Source of the DNA: DATKHR01 sp035510155
Lineage (GTDB): Bacteria; Acidobacteriota; Vicinamibacteria; Vicinamibacterales; CAVVIG01
NCBI GenBank assembly: GCA_035510155.1
Contig: DATKHR010000104.1
Location: 1 to 29,300 of the forward strand
DNA length: 29,300 nt
Direction: 5' to 3'
Below, piece by piece: positions 21,953-29,300 of this stretch; the stretch's first letter is position 1; each line of letters begins with the position of its first letter. A model generated the notes under the pieces. The model saw only the letters and a list, made by a program, of their open reading frames with translations, had not been told where the DNA came from and made no database searches. A program made the translations under genes and the position numbers.

Positions 21953-23479
21953 ATGGACTCGCTGACAGCCTACCTGCTTGCCATCCCGTCGCTTCTTCTC
22001 ATCAGCATCGTCGCGAGTAAAGGCGCCGGCCGATTCGGCATTCCGGGTCTCTCGATATTCCTGTTGATCGGGATGGCAGTCGGCCGGGAAGGGCCGGCAG
22101 GGTTTCCGTTCTCAAACCTGCTGCTGGCAGAGACGCTGGGGGTCACCGCCCTCATCCTGATCCTGCATGCCGGCGGCCTCAGCACACAGATGGAGGACGT
22201 TCGCGAGGTCCGCGGCTGTGCGCTGACATTGTCAACGGTCGGCGTGCTGATTGCTAGCGTGCTCGTCGGCGCATTCGCCGTGCGTTTTCTGGCGATGGAC
22301 TGGCTCCACGGCCTCCTGCTGGGCGCGGCCGTCGCCTCCACCGATGTCGCTGCCGTCTTCACGATCTTGAGGTCCCGCCGTGTGAGCCTGCGCGGCCGAA
22401 TCCGGCCCCTCCTGGAGCTCGAGTCGGCGTTGAACGATCCGATGACGGTGTTTCTCAGCGTCGGCTTGCTGAGCATGATCGTCGGCACGCGTGATTCGTC
22501 GCTCGTCACGCTTGTGCCGCTTTTCTTTCAACAGATGATCGTGGGCGCTCTGGTCGGCATTGCGGCCGGGAGAGTGATGCGTCAGTTGATCAACCGCATC
22601 GGCCTCGAATTCGAGGGGCTGTATCCGGTTCTGAGCGTCGCGTGTGTCGTGCTCACGTATGCGGTCACCCAGGCCGTCGGCGGCAGTGGATTCCTCGCTG
22701 TATATGTGTCCGGCATCGTCCTCGGCAACCAAAACTATTTGCACAAACGCAGCTTGACGCTCTTCCACGACGGCCTCGCGTGGCTGATGCAGATCGCCAT
22801 GTTCCTGACAATGGGGCTGCTTGTGCTCCCCAGTGAGCTCTCGCGCGTGGCGGTTTCAGGCATGGCGCTCGCGGCTTTTCTGGTCTTCGTCGCACGGCCC
22901 GCGAGCGTGCTGCTGTGCCTCACGCCGTTTCGCGTCCCTCTGCGGGAGCAACTGATGGTGTCGTGGGCTGGGCTGCGAGGCGCGGTGCCGATTGTGGTCG
23001 CGATCTATCCCCTGCTGGCTGGCGCGTCGGGGGCCAGGGCTATCTTCGATCTCGTCTTCTTCGTCGTGTTCATCTCGGTGCTGCTCCAGGGCGCCACGGT
23101 GGCCCCGGTGTCCCGATGGCTGCGTGTCGCCGAGCCCCTGGTCAAGCGCTTTCGCTATCCGATCGAATACAACCCGACGATCGATCTCAAGAATGAGCTT
23201 CAGGAAATACCCGTGCCCGAGGGATCGGCCACGATCGGCCGCTCTCTCATTGAATTGTCTTTTCCCACGGGCGCGCTGGTCGTCCTCATCCGCCGACGCG
23301 ACGATGTGCTCGTTCCGCGAGGAAGCACACAAATCGAACGCGGAGACACGCTCCTCGTTCTCGCGGAGCGAGCGATGCTCGATCGGATTCGCGCGCTCGT
23401 CGCGGCCGTCACAGAGACAGACACAGATGCGCCGGCAACCAGCGGGGATGGGCGCAGCGCCCGATCAACACCGGAATGA
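21953..23479 (+). CDS. Potassium/proton antiporter (CPA1, NhaP2/CvrA-like)
   Basis: A 508-residue inner-membrane cation/proton antiporter. About 12 hydrophobic segments span residues 5-390. The CPA1 signatures are ASTDVAAVF (128-136, Asp131) and ESALNDPMTV (157-166, with N161 and D162). After the membrane domain, residues about 400-490 form a TrkA-C-like regulatory domain (IPVPEGSATIGRSL; LVLIRRRDDVLVPRGST; GDTLLVLAERAML), as in K+/H+ antiporters of the NhaP2/CvrA group. The protein likely exports K+ in exchange for protons, but Na+ cannot be excluded from sequence. It converges on a kdpA remnant, another potassium gene. Confidence 0.92.
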   Translation: MDSLTAYLLAIPSLLLISIVASKGAGRFGIPGLSIFLLIGMAVGREGPAGFPFSNLLLAETLGVTALILILHAGGLSTQMEDVREVRGCALTLSTVGVLIASVLVGAFAVRFLAMDWLHGLLLGAAVASTDVAAVFTILRSRRVSLRGRIRPLLELESALNDPMTVFLSVGLLSMIVGTRDSSLVTLVPLFFQQMIVGALVGIAAGRVMRQLINRIGLEFEGLYPVLSVACVVLTYAVTQAVGGSGFLAVYVSGIVLGNQNYLHKRSLTLFHDGLAWLMQIAMFLTMGLLVLPSELSRVAVSGMALAAFLVFVARPASVLLCLTPFRVPLREQLMVSWAGLRGAVPIVVAIYPLLAGASGARAIFDLVFFVVFISVLLQGATVAPVSRWLRVAEPLVKRFRYPIEYNPTIDLKNELQEIPVPEGSATIGRSLIELSFPTGALVVLIRRRDDVLVPRGSTQIERGDTLLVLAERAMLDRIRALVAAVTETDTDAPATSGDGRSARSTPE

Positions 23480-23564
23480 GAGCCGATCTGACGTCCTCTC
23501 TTTCCAACGACCCGCGTCTCAATCAGTGCTCGAGCGCCTCCGCCATCGGGCCGAGCGGTCGTGG

Positions 23565-23905
23565 TCGAGAAGCTGATCGCCGTGTTCGCGGCAAGATCGC
23601 GCGTCATCGGTGTGGTGAGAAAGCGATCCTCCGGCCCGCCGGGAAGCCAGTGTTGCGCCATCAGCAGCACGAACAGCCCTGCGGTGCTGACAACGCCGAA
23701 GGCAACGAAAGCGCATGTAGACCCTCGCGGACATCTCCTGGTCTCTATCCAGGCCGACGATCTGGTAGAGCCGTGATTCGACCGGACAAAGAAAGCGGTC
23801 GAGGAAGGTCGGCCCGCGTTCGAACACGCGCGCGAGATACAGGCCGACGGGACGGACCGTGGCGAGGACCACCGCGAGAAGCGCGATGTAATGCAACCAA
23901 TGCAT
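23565..23905 (-). pseudogene. kdpA: kdpA remnant, frameshifted and truncated
   Basis: KdpA is the potassium-binding membrane subunit of the Kdp ATPase, normally about 560-600 residues. Only the first 110 or so codons survive here. From ATG 23905 the frame reads VRPVGLYLARVFERGPTFLD and LDRDQEMSARVY, typical of the KdpA N-terminus. At about 23716 one extra base shifts the frame; the continuation in the next frame is CAFVAFGVVSTAGLFVLLMA, then DLAANTAISFSTTT, matching KdpA's usual LAFNTA(I/V)SF segment. Similarity stops near 23565. No kdpB, kdpC or kdpF is present. The rest of 23480-24083 shows nothing else recognisable. A sequencing error could explain the shift but not the truncation. Confidence 0.85.
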
Positions 23906-24083
23906 GATTCAACGGAACAGTGTCGGCTCGTGCGCTCTCAGCCGCGAATCTATGAGGTCAGAGTTCAAGAAGTCATTAGGGCAAGGTTAGGATTTCGTTA
24001 TCGCGCGTTCATGGGTATCATGGCCGTCGTGCCGCGCGCGAACGCGGTCGTCGGCCGCTTGTCGCAATCCGGAGAACCTCAAA

Positions 24084-25724
24084 ATGATGCAGCGACACTT
24101 TCGTTTTCTGATGAAGGTCATGTGTCTCGTCTTTTGCCTCCTCGGGGCGCTGCTCGCGTCAGCGCAGGCGACCCCGGTCGACTTCGACGCGCTGACGATC
24201 GCCGACATCAACCGCGCGTTTGAGAACGGCGTGTTGACGTCGGAGAAGCTCGTTCAACTCTGCTTGGCGCGTATTCAGGCCTACGACCGCCAGGGGCCAT
24301 CACTGCACGCCATCATGGCGCTCAATCCGAAGGCGCTCGAGCAGGCGCGCGCGCTCGACGCGGAACGGAAGACGAAGGGTCCGCGGTCGCCGCTGCACGG
24401 GATTCCAGTCGTTCTCAAGGACAACTACAACACGGCCGACCTCCCCACGACCGGCGGTTCGGTACTGCTCGAGGGATCGCTGCCGCCTGCCGACGCGTTC
24501 GTCGTGAAGAAGCTCCGTGACGCAGGCGCCATCGTCCTGGCGAAGGTGAATATGTCGGAATTCGCGTCCGCCGGCGCCCACAGCTCGCTCGGGGGCCAGT
24601 CGCTCAATCCGCACGATCTCACGCGTACGCCATCCGGATCGTCGGGCGGCACCGGCGTCGCGATCGCTGCGGCGTACGCCCCGCTCGGAATGGGCACCGA
24701 TACCGGCGGCTCGATCCGCGGGCCGTCGACTTCAAACGGCATCGCCGGCCTGAAGCCGACACACGGGCTGTTGAGCCGCAGCGGCATCATCCCGCTCGCG
24801 CTGACCTTCGACACGGGTGGCCCGATGGCTCGGAGCGTGACCGACATTACGATCGCCCTCGGGCTCATGACGGGGATCGACCCGGCCGACGCCGCGACGA
24901 GGAAGAGCGAGGGCAGGTTCGAGACCGACTACACGAAGTATCTGAAGGCGGACGCGCTCACAGGCGCACGGATCGGCATCGCGCGCGATTTTCTCGGCGC
25001 CGACTCCGACGTCGATTGGGTCGTCGAGTCGTCGCTCGCCGCCATGCGCCAGACGGGCGCGACGGTCGTCGACGTCCACTACCCGAAGTGGCTGCTCGAT
25101 GCGCGGGGCGGCTTCTACGAGGCGATCCGGTACCCGGAGTTCACGGTCCAGATCGCCGCGTACCTGAAGACGCTCGGACCACAGTATCCGAAAACGATCG
25201 AGGAGATGATCAGTCGGGCCGAGCGCTTCAACGGCACGCGCCCCGACGGCGCCGGTCCGAATCCGAGCCGCTGGACGCTGTTCAGGCGGGAGGCCGAGGG
25301 CGGCACGCTCGACGACTATCGCTACACCTCGGTCCGGGACTACGCCTTGCCGCTCGTCCGTGCGACCGTCGACGGGATCCTGGCCGCGCAGCGCCTCGAC
25401 GCCATCGTCTACCCCACTTCGTCGCGGCGTCCCGGGCTCATCGCGGAAACCGGCGCGCCGCCCGCTGGAGGCGGCGTCGGTTCCGCGACCAACCTCGCGA
25501 ACCTGACCGGCTTTCCGGACCTGATCGTGCCTGCCGGTTTCACGGGCGACAATCTTCCAGTCGGCATCTCCTTCTTCGGCCCAGCCTTCAGCGAGCCGAG
25601 ACTGCTCGCGCTCGGCTACAGTTTCGAGCAGGCGACGCGCGCGCGCCGGTTGCCGGTGCACGCGCCAGCCCGTCCCGGCGAGAAAATCGATGTGCCGCCG
25701 CCGGCCCGCCGCTCAACGCGCTGA
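24084..25724 (+). CDS. Exported amidase-signature enzyme 1
   Basis: A 546-residue amidase-signature (AS) hydrolase, a family that cleaves carbon-nitrogen amide bonds. A signal peptide is present at about 1-28 (LVFCLLGALLASAQA). The Ser-cisSer-Lys triad is complete: Lys112 in VVLKDNYN, Ser186 in PSGSSGGTG and nucleophile Ser210 in GTDTGGSIRGPS, with the usual 24-residue Ser-Ser spacing. ATG 24084 has GGAGA 8 nt upstream. It is the first of three AS genes in a row and lies 34 nt before the next. The substrate cannot be told from sequence; GatA is unlikely because of the signal peptide and lack of gatB or gatC. Confidence 0.93.
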   Translation: MMQRHFRFLMKVMCLVFCLLGALLASAQATPVDFDALTIADINRAFENGVLTSEKLVQLCLARIQAYDRQGPSLHAIMALNPKALEQARALDAERKTKGPRSPLHGIPVVLKDNYNTADLPTTGGSVLLEGSLPPADAFVVKKLRDAGAIVLAKVNMSEFASAGAHSSLGGQSLNPHDLTRTPSGSSGGTGVAIAAAYAPLGMGTDTGGSIRGPSTSNGIAGLKPTHGLLSRSGIIPLALTFDTGGPMARSVTDITIALGLMTGIDPADAATRKSEGRFETDYTKYLKADALTGARIGIARDFLGADSDVDWVVESSLAAMRQTGATVVDVHYPKWLLDARGGFYEAIRYPEFTVQIAAYLKTLGPQYPKTIEEMISRAERFNGTRPDGAGPNPSRWTLFRREAEGGTLDDYRYTSVRDYALPLVRATVDGILAAQRLDAIVYPTSSRRPGLIAETGAPPAGGGVGSATNLANLTGFPDLIVPAGFTGDNLPVGISFFGPAFSEPRLLALGYSFEQATRARRLPVHAPARPGEKIDVPPPARRSTR

Positions 25725-25758
25725 CGCGGCTTCACAACCCTTGGCCGAGAGCCGATCA

Positions 25759-27519
25759 ATGCCAGATATCCTCGAAACCAGACGGCGGTTCATGGCGTAT
25801 TTCGCGAGCGCCGGCTTGAGCGCGACGCTCGCGCCGGGAATTGTGTGGGCGCGGATGCAGGACTCCGGCGCCGACACGATCAGCCTCGAGATGGTCACCG
25901 ACGCGCTGAAGCTCTCGGGACTCGAGTTCACGCTCGACGAGCGAAAGGCGATGGTCGAGGCGGCCAACCAAAACCTCAAGCGCTACGAAGAGCTGCGCGC
26001 GATTCACATCCCGAACGACGTCTCGCCGCCGTTTCACTTCAGCCCACTCGTTCCGGGGCTCGCGGTCAACCGCACGAGGCTGGCGTTTACGCTCAGCGAC
26101 GCTCCGGCCGTCAAGCGGCCGGCGAACCTCGAAGACGCCGCATTCTGGCCGATCCGTCACCTCGGCGAGCTCGTGCGCACTCGCCAGGTCACGTCGCTGG
26201 AGTTGACCGAGATGTACCTGACACGGCTGCACCGTTACAACGGCGTCCTGAACAACGTCGTAACGTTCCTCGACGAGTACGGGCGCGCTGAGGCGAAGCG
26301 CGCCGACGCCGAGATCCGCGCGGGGCACTACAAGGGCCCGCTGCACGGCATCCCGTGGGGCGCCAAGGACATCATTTCCGTGAAGGGCTTCAAGACGACG
26401 TGGGGATCGCCGGCGTTCAAGGATCAGTCGTTCGACTACGACGCCAGCGTCGTCGAGATGCTGCGGGAGGCCGGTGCCGTGCTGATCGCGAAGCTCGCGA
26501 CCGGCGAACTGGCAGGCGGCGATCAATGGTTCGCCGGGCAGACGAAAAATCCGTGGAACCCCTCTGAGGGATCGAGCGGGTCGTCAGCCGGTCCGGCCTC
26601 GGCAACGGCGGCAGGCTGCGTCGCGTTCGGCATCGGCACCGAGACGAGCGGCTCGATTCTGAGTCCGTCCGCGCGCTGCGGCCTCACGGGTCTGCGTCCC
26701 ACGTTCGGGCGCGTCAGCCGTTTCGGTGTGATGGCCTTGTCGTGGACACAGGACCGTCTCGGTCCGCTGTGCCGGTACGCCGAAGACTGCGCGATCGTCA
26801 TGCACGCGATCGCGAGGCCCGACGGGCGCGACATGAGCGTGTCCGATATCCCGTTCAACTGGAACGCCCAGCTCGACGTCAAAACCCTGCGCGTCGGCTA
26901 CATCAAAGAGTCGTTCGACGAATTGAAGGCGCCGGACGCTGTGGAGAACGCGCACAAGGCGCTCGATATGCTGCGATCGATTGGCATCTCGAATCTCCTA
27001 CCGGTGGCGGTGCCGGACGCGTGGGTCGACTTTGGCGGACTTGGCCCCGAGGCGACGGCGTTCTTTGACGAACACGCGCGAGCAGGACGCATGAAAGAAG
27101 CGCGCGGCGGCGGCCGACCGAACGGCCGGGTGATCCCGGCAGTCGAGTATCTGCAGTCGCAACGCGCCCGCATGATGATGATGACGAGACTCGCCGAGGC
27201 GACCGCTCACGTCGACGCGTACATCGTCGCCTCGAACAATACCGGTGCGCCTCCTGGGGGCGAAGGACGCGGCCGAGGTGCCGGCGGCGCGGCACCGGCC
27301 CGTCCGCGGACGCCGACCGAGCGTCATTCGAGCATGGCGAATCTCGCGTGCTACCCCGCGATCAACGTGCCGAACGGCTTCGCCGCGAGCGGGAGCCCCA
27401 CCAGCATGACGTTCTTCGCGCAGCCCTTCGGTGAGATGCCGATCATCGCGCTCGCCAAGGCTTACCAGGACGCGGCGGGCTTCCACAGGAAGAGGCCGCA
27501 GTTGGATCAGCCATCATGA
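25759..27519 (+). CDS. Exported amidase-signature enzyme 2 (probable Tat signal)
   Basis: A 586-residue AS hydrolase. The N-terminus has RRRFMAYFASAGLSATLAPG, a probable twin-arginine signal. The catalytic residues are Lys203 in WGAKDIIS, Ser275 in GSSGSSAGPAS and nucleophile Ser299 in GTETSGSILSPS. An N-terminal region of about 100 residues precedes the AS domain, and a Gly/Arg/Pro-rich insert (GGEGRGRGAGGAAPARPR, near residue 500) is a low-complexity loop. ATG 25759 is chosen because the frame upstream overlaps the previous gene and lacks signal-like sequence. Its stop overlaps the third amidase start (ATGA). The substrate is unknown. Confidence 0.92.
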   Translation: MPDILETRRRFMAYFASAGLSATLAPGIVWARMQDSGADTISLEMVTDALKLSGLEFTLDERKAMVEAANQNLKRYEELRAIHIPNDVSPPFHFSPLVPGLAVNRTRLAFTLSDAPAVKRPANLEDAAFWPIRHLGELVRTRQVTSLELTEMYLTRLHRYNGVLNNVVTFLDEYGRAEAKRADAEIRAGHYKGPLHGIPWGAKDIISVKGFKTTWGSPAFKDQSFDYDASVVEMLREAGAVLIAKLATGELAGGDQWFAGQTKNPWNPSEGSSGSSAGPASATAAGCVAFGIGTETSGSILSPSARCGLTGLRPTFGRVSRFGVMALSWTQDRLGPLCRYAEDCAIVMHAIARPDGRDMSVSDIPFNWNAQLDVKTLRVGYIKESFDELKAPDAVENAHKALDMLRSIGISNLLPVAVPDAWVDFGGLGPEATAFFDEHARAGRMKEARGGGRPNGRVIPAVEYLQSQRARMMMMTRLAEATAHVDAYIVASNNTGAPPGGEGRGRGAGGAAPARPRTPTERHSSMANLACYPAINVPNGFAASGSPTSMTFFAQPFGEMPIIALAKAYQDAAGFHRKRPQLDQPS

Positions 27520-29300
27520 ATCGTTTCAACAGCCGAGCCCGACGGCTCCTCGCCGGAGTGCTGCTTGCCGCCGCCGCAGCCGGCGCGCAGTCATCAGCCC
27601 CGGCCCGCGCTCGATTCCACGTCGAAGAAGCGACCATTGCCGACCTGCACCGCGCCATCCAGCAGGGCGAGACCACCTGCAAGGCCGTCGTCGAGTCCTA
27701 CATCGAGCGCGCTCGTGCGTACAACGGCGCGTGCGTGCAACCGATCACGCGTGACGGCGCGTCGATCCCGGCCGTACGCGGTCCCGTCCGGGCCGGTGCG
27801 CCCATGTCGTTTCCGACCTCGACGACCCCGGTCTCGGCGATCCTGCCGCGGTTCGACGAGTACTCGGGTCCGCCGATTGACTTCGGGCGGATGGAAACCA
27901 CGAAATCCGATCCCACGGTCCATCAGCAGTACGGCATGGTCGCGAGTATTCCAAACGCCGGCCAGATCAACGCGCTCATGACGCTCAACATTCGCGGCGA
28001 GCGGTCCGTGACATGCAAAGCCGACTGCGATCTGGCGCCCGCCGCCGGTCCGCTGCCCGCAAGCTGTCCCAGGGCGTGCGACGGGTTTCGCCGCCATCCC
28101 GACGCGCTCGAGCGCGCCGCCGAGCTCGACGCGCAGTACCGCCGGCACCCGGATTTGAAAGCGATGCCGATGTACTGCGTCGCGTTTTCCTTCAAGGACG
28201 TCTACGACACCAAGGACATGCGCTCAACGGGCGGTGCGGACGTCAACTACGCGATGGACGCCCCGCCGCAGGATGCGACTGTCGTGGCCGAGCTGCGCGC
28301 GAAGGGCGCGATCATCTACGCGAAAGCGAATCTCGACGAGTACAACGCCGGGAGCGGCGATCCTGGCGGCGCCGCGCACGCGACTGCCCGTGGCTATGGC
28401 GCCGGCGCGCGAAGCACGTGGGGCGGAACGGCCTGCAACCCGTACGACACAGCACGCGAAACCGGCGGCTCGAGCTCCGGATCGGCGGCCGGCGTGGCGG
28501 CAAATCTCGTTCAGTGCTCCATCTGCGAGGAAACAGGCGGCTCGTGTCGGCAGCCCGCATGGCGCAACGACGTCGTCGCGCTTGTGACGACCAAGGGGTT
28601 GATCCCTTACGGCGGGGCGATGGGGGCCGATCCCTACCTGGATCGAGCCGGCATTCAATGCCGGACCGTCACCGATACGGCCGAAGTGCTCGACGCCCTC
28701 AAAGATCCCGAGCGCGGCTATTTCGATCCGCGCGACATCTACACCGCGCTGCCAAAGGGGTTGATTTCGCCGCAGCCGTACGCGTCGTACGCGGCGTCGG
28801 CGACCCTCATAAAATCCAAAAAATTTCTGACCGGCATGCGAATCGGCATCGTTCGAGAATACATGGTCAAGCACACCGCGAACGATGCGTCGATGAGCGA
28901 CATCGTCAACACCGAGATCACGAAGGTGCTCCGCGACGAGCTGGGCGCCGAGCTCGTGGAGTCGGTCGACCCCATGTATCCCGACGATCCGTCGATTCCC
29001 AACATGACGTACACGTTTCAGCAGGCGCTTGCCGAAATCCTGCCGTTTCACTTTCCCGAGTATCTGCAGAAATCGTTCAACGTGCCGGACTACGACGTCA
29101 CGACACGAGACTACATGGTCAAGGCCGCCGAAGGACTGGCGCCGTGGCCTGACAGCGTCAACATGCGGAGCGCGAACGCTCCCGGCAGCTCGGCGAGTTT
29201 CGGGTACAACCTTGCGCAGTACCTGCTGCGCCGCGGCGACGATCGCGTCAGAGACTGGACGACGTTGAACGCGAACGCGACGTACTACAGCGCCACCCGC
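27516..29300 (+). CDS. Exported amidase-signature enzyme 3, Cys-rich (partial)
   Basis: The frame starts at ATG 27516, overlapping the previous stop by 4 nt, and stays open to the right edge (595 codons seen). A Sec signal peptide is present (RRLLAGVLLAAAAAGAQSSA). The AS triad is Lys227 in FSFKDVYDT, Ser319 in ETGGSSSGSAAG and nucleophile Ser343 in EETGGSCRQPA, with 24-residue Ser-Ser spacing. Unlike its two neighbours it is rich in Cys: two CX3C pairs (C167/C171 and C184/C188) lie in an insert before the catalytic Lys, and C334, C337 and C344 surround the nucleophile loop. These suggest disulfides formed outside the cytoplasm or a bound metal. The C-terminus is missing only because of the window edge. 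Confidence 0.92.
   Translation, partial: MNRFNSRARRLLAGVLLAAAAAGAQSSAPARARFHVEEATIADLHRAIQQGETTCKAVVESYIERARAYNGACVQPITRDGASIPAVRGPVRAGAPMSFPTSTTPVSAILPRFDEYSGPPIDFGRMETTKSDPTVHQQYGMVASIPNAGQINALMTLNIRGERSVTCKADCDLAPAAGPLPASCPRACDGFRRHPDALERAAELDAQYRRHPDLKAMPMYCVAFSFKDVYDTKDMRSTGGADVNYAMDAPPQDATVVAELRAKGAIIYAKANLDEYNAGSGDPGGAAHATARGYGAGARSTWGGTACNPYDTARETGGSSSGSAAGVAANLVQCSICEETGGSCRQPAWRNDVVALVTTKGLIPYGGAMGADPYLDRAGIQCRTVTDTAEVLDALKDPERGYFDPRDIYTALPKGLISPQPYASYAASATLIKSKKFLTGMRIGIVREYMVKHTANDASMSDIVNTEITKVLRDELGAELVESVDPMYPDDPSIPNMTYTFQQALAEILPFHFPEYLQKSFNVPDYDVTTRDYMVKAAEGLAPWPDSVNMRSANAPGSSASFGYNLAQYLLRRGDDRVRDWTTLNANATYYSATR

Noticed and set aside
23200..23564. Continuation of the kdpA second frame opposite the antiporter gene as a fused protein
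   Set aside because: KdpA similarity stops near 23565; the remainder is antisense to the antiporter's C-terminal domain and shows no KdpA features.

Overview
The window is GC-rich bacterial chromosome with dense, mostly well-kept genes. I see no rRNA, tRNA, CRISPR array, phage or insertion sequence. The gene mix (NtrC/NtrY pair beside an ABC exporter, many exported hydrolases, a Tat-exported FAD lipoprotein) suggests a soil-type Acidobacteriota relative, perhaps Vicinamibacteria. That placement is inferred from gene style only, not from a marker gene.

Layout. (1) 1-2775: a partial surE on the minus strand diverges from two radical-SAM genes on the plus strand, an AmrS-like gene and moaA, which overlap by ATGA. 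(2) 2852-8824: a consensus sigma70-like promoter drives an HlyD/MacA-type adaptor and two MacB/LolD-type ATPases, followed by an NtrC-family regulator and an NtrY-like kinase. No permease gene is present. (3) 8825-9334: a small winged-helix-like gene, a possible coupled 34-codon ORF and a 13-bp palindrome. (4) 9335-11365, minus: a GlcG/DUF336-like lipoprotein behind a Tat-lipoprotein FAD oxidase whose D-amino-acid-oxidase motifs occur in circularly permuted order. (5) 11442-17291: an exported prolyl oligopeptidase (minus) diverges from an exported M14 peptidase (plus), followed by ArfB and a DUF423 membrane protein. (6) 17310-21676, minus: a REC-GGDEF protein overlapping msrA, and a YncE-propeller/phosphoesterase fusion. 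(7) 21953-23905: a K+/H+-type CPA1 antiporter converging on a frameshifted, truncated kdpA remnant. (8) 24084-29300: three consecutive exported amidase-signature enzymes, the last cut by the window end.

Much of the window serves the cell envelope or periplasm: two peptidases, three amidases, a D-amino-acid-oxidase-like enzyme, methionine sulfoxide repair and an efflux adaptor. An inferred theme is use of external peptides, amides and amino acids.

Many starts lack a Shine-Dalgarno sequence and instead have a TANNAT hexamer 6-9 nt upstream, as expected for leaderless mRNA. Others (first ABC ATPase, NtrC regulator, prolyl oligopeptidase, YncE fusion, first amidase) have good Shine-Dalgarno sites. 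The most noteworthy items are the permuted oxidase, the permease-less ABC/two-component cluster, the kdpA remnant, the leaderless-type starts and the amidase trio.
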